The translations under genes and the position numbers were made by a program. From Candidatus Margulisiibacteriota bacterium (GTDB lineage Bacteria; Margulisbacteria; WOR-1; O2-12-FULL-45-9; XYB2-FULL-48-7): a DNA stretch of 5,101 nt. Position 1 is the first letter of the stretch, and each line of letters begins with the position of its first letter. The notes beneath the pieces are model-generated. The model was not told the DNA's origin and did no database searches. It worked only from the letters and a program-made list of their open reading frames with translations. The stretch is from contig JAQUOB010000043.1 in NCBI GenBank assembly GCA_028717325.1, forward strand, positions 3,434-8,534, read 5' to 3'. This document shows positions 4,322 to 5,101 of this stretch, piece after piece.

Positions 4322-4840
4322 ATGAAAAAATTATTGTTAGTGGGATTGGTGGTTGGGTTGTTGGGTGGATTGGTGGCTGGGGTTTCTTTTGCCGGCACGA
4401 TCGATATTTCCGGCCGGGCCGGGTTATTTACGGCGCCCGGGGCGAGCGGCACTTCGGCGATGTACGGCCTGTCGGCCAGCGCCAAACTGACCGACAGCCT
4501 GTCGCTGCGCGGCGCGGTTGAGACCACCAGTTACACCGCGAACGGGCTTGCCACGACTTATACGCCCGTCACGGTCGATCTGATCTATTCCCAGACGGTC
4601 GGCGGATTGCTGCATCCTTATGCCGGCGCCGGGGTCAGTTATAATTCCACGACGGTCGGCGGGGCGACGACATCGAGCGCCGGCGCGCAAGCCGAAGCGG
4701 GGCTCCGTTTTGATTTTAATGGATTTTCCGCCGGGGTCGAGTACCGGTATATAATACCTGATCTGAACCACACCAATGTCAACGCCTCTTCTTACAACGC
4801 TTACGCGACCGGGAGCTTCTCGCAGAGCTTAAGCTTTTAG
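4322..4840 (+). CDS. small outer-membrane beta-barrel protein, 172 aa
   Basis: A signal peptide is clear: MKK, then a long Leu/Val/Gly core, with cleavage likely after VSFA at residue 24. The mature part of about 148 residues alternates polar and hydrophobic residues in segments that could be eight beta strands (about 26-36, 45-55, 59-69, 80-91, 97-108, 118-131, 134-145, 157-172), separated by Gly/Ser/Thr/Asn-rich turns. The chain ends in SLSF, a C-terminal Phe as recognised by the BAM assembly machinery. This fits an eight-stranded OmpX/OmpW-like barrel in general fold; I cannot assign a specific family or substrate. There are no cysteines. Its strong divergent promoter and start are unambiguous. 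The signal-peptide codons are unusually G/T-rich. Its stop is only 4 bases from that of the convergent TrkA gene, and no terminator is visible between them. Confidence 0.88.
   Translation: MKKLLLVGLVVGLLGGLVAGVSFAGTIDISGRAGLFTAPGASGTSAMYGLSASAKLTDSLSLRGAVETTSYTANGLATTYTPVTVDLIYSQTVGGLLHPYAGAGVSYNSTTVGGATTSSAGAQAEAGLRFDFNGFSAGVEYRYIIPDLNHTNVNASSYNAYATGSFSQSLSF
4343..4376 (+). repeat. 10-base direct repeat within a C-free G/T tract in the signal peptide
   Basis: GGATTGGTGG occurs at 4343-4352 and 4367-4376, 24 bases apart and in the same reading frame (GLVVG and GLVAG). The plus strand has no C from 4308 to 4376. The repeated GG runs could form a two-layer G-quadruplex in the mRNA shortly after the start codon. 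It may simply reflect a Gly/Leu/Val-rich signal peptide. Confidence 0.5.
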
Positions 4841-4844
4841 TTTA

Positions 4845-5101
4845 TTACGTCCGGTGAGTGATATCGAGGTCCATCTGCTTGAGGGATTCTTCTTTCCCGT
4901 AAAGGACGATGACGTCGTCTTTTTCCACGACCGTCGCCCAGGCGGGGATTAAGATGTTCTCATTGCCGCGGCGGATTGCCAAAACCGTGACGCCGTATTT
5001 GTTGCGCAGGTCGAGCTCCTGAAGTTTTTGCCCGACCCAGTTGGGCAGGGCTTTGGTCCCCACGATCGTCAGGTCTTCCCCCAGATCAAAATAGTCAAGC
5101 A
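4845..5101 (-). CDS. TrkA/KtrA-type potassium channel regulator, C-terminal RCK_C domain (partial)
   Basis: The frame is open to the window edge, so the N-terminal part (normally a Rossmann RCK_N domain binding NAD(H) or ATP) lies outside; an in-frame GTG at 5063 is internal, not the start. The visible 84 residues match the RCK_C/TrkA-C domain: YFDLGEDLTIVG at the edge, NWVGQKLQELDLRNKYGVTV, and then a late strand with DDVIVLYGKEESL. Such proteins form cytoplasmic rings that gate Trk/Ktr potassium-uptake channels, and RCK_C domains in some bacteria bind cyclic di-AMP. The partner channel gene is not in view and may be next door beyond the edge. Whether it is trkA or ktrA cannot be told from this fragment. 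Confidence 0.88.
   Translation of the reverse strand, partial: LDYFDLGEDLTIVGTKALPNWVGQKLQELDLRNKYGVTVLAIRRGNENILIPAWATVVEKDDVIVLYGKEESLKQMDLDITHRT

Noticed and set aside
4225..4527. N-terminal extension of the hydrolase frame across the divergent promoter region
   Set aside because: The extension is antisense to the signal peptide and first strands of the beta-barrel gene and is absent from the MBL family; the family N-terminus begins at 4224.
4814..4840. Palindrome AGCTTAAGCT and nearby arms at the end of the beta-barrel gene as a terminator
   Set aside because: The perfect palindrome (4826-4835) has no loop, the alternative stems are short and bulged, and there is no T run after it.

Overview
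The window reads as a chromosomal stretch from a diderm (Gram-negative-type) bacterium. It encodes a small outer-membrane beta-barrel protein with a signal peptide and a C-terminal aromatic residue. Intergenic space is short, Shine-Dalgarno sites are mostly clear, and the promoters look like sigma-70. There is no rRNA, tRNA, CRISPR array, transposase or phage gene. Several proteins match no family I can name, which would fit an uncultivated candidate phylum. A heptamer repeat resembling cyanobacterial STRR repeats is weakly compatible with a cyanobacterium-related group such as Margulisbacteria/WOR-1. That placement is only a guess.

Layout, left to right. (1) Bases 79-819 (+): a soluble protein of unknown function, probably starting at GTG 79. 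(2) Bases 847-1737 (-), convergent with the first gene: a secreted or anchored protein with a Ser/Thr/Ala-rich linker and its own good promoter. (3) Bases 1825-1853: a degenerate heptamer tandem repeat with a canonical G-quadruplex pattern, abutting the next gene's stop codon. (4) Bases 1851-4224 (-): a probable four-gene operon, in transcription order a glyoxalase-II-like metallo-beta-lactamase hydrolase, a DUF6498-type six-helix membrane protein, a membrane-anchored GyrI-like/TEX264-like ligand-binding protein, and a four-helix membrane protein with two conserved-looking cysteine clusters. (5) Bases 4225-4321: a compact divergent promoter region with back-to-back promoters and an 11-base palindrome between the -35 boxes. 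The leftward promoter is so close to the hydrolase ATG that its mRNA may be leaderless. (6) Bases 4322-4840 (+): the small beta-barrel protein. (7) Bases 4845-5101 (-): the C-terminal end of a TrkA/KtrA-type potassium-channel regulator, cut by the window edge.

The part most likely to be undescribed is the four-gene cluster: one soluble hydrolase of small thioester-type metabolites, one tethered ligand-binding domain and two integral membrane proteins, one carrying a possible metal or Fe-S site on its cytoplasmic face. A shared function is inferred from arrangement only. No gene here has a demonstrated joint role, and a housekeeping assortment remains quite possible.
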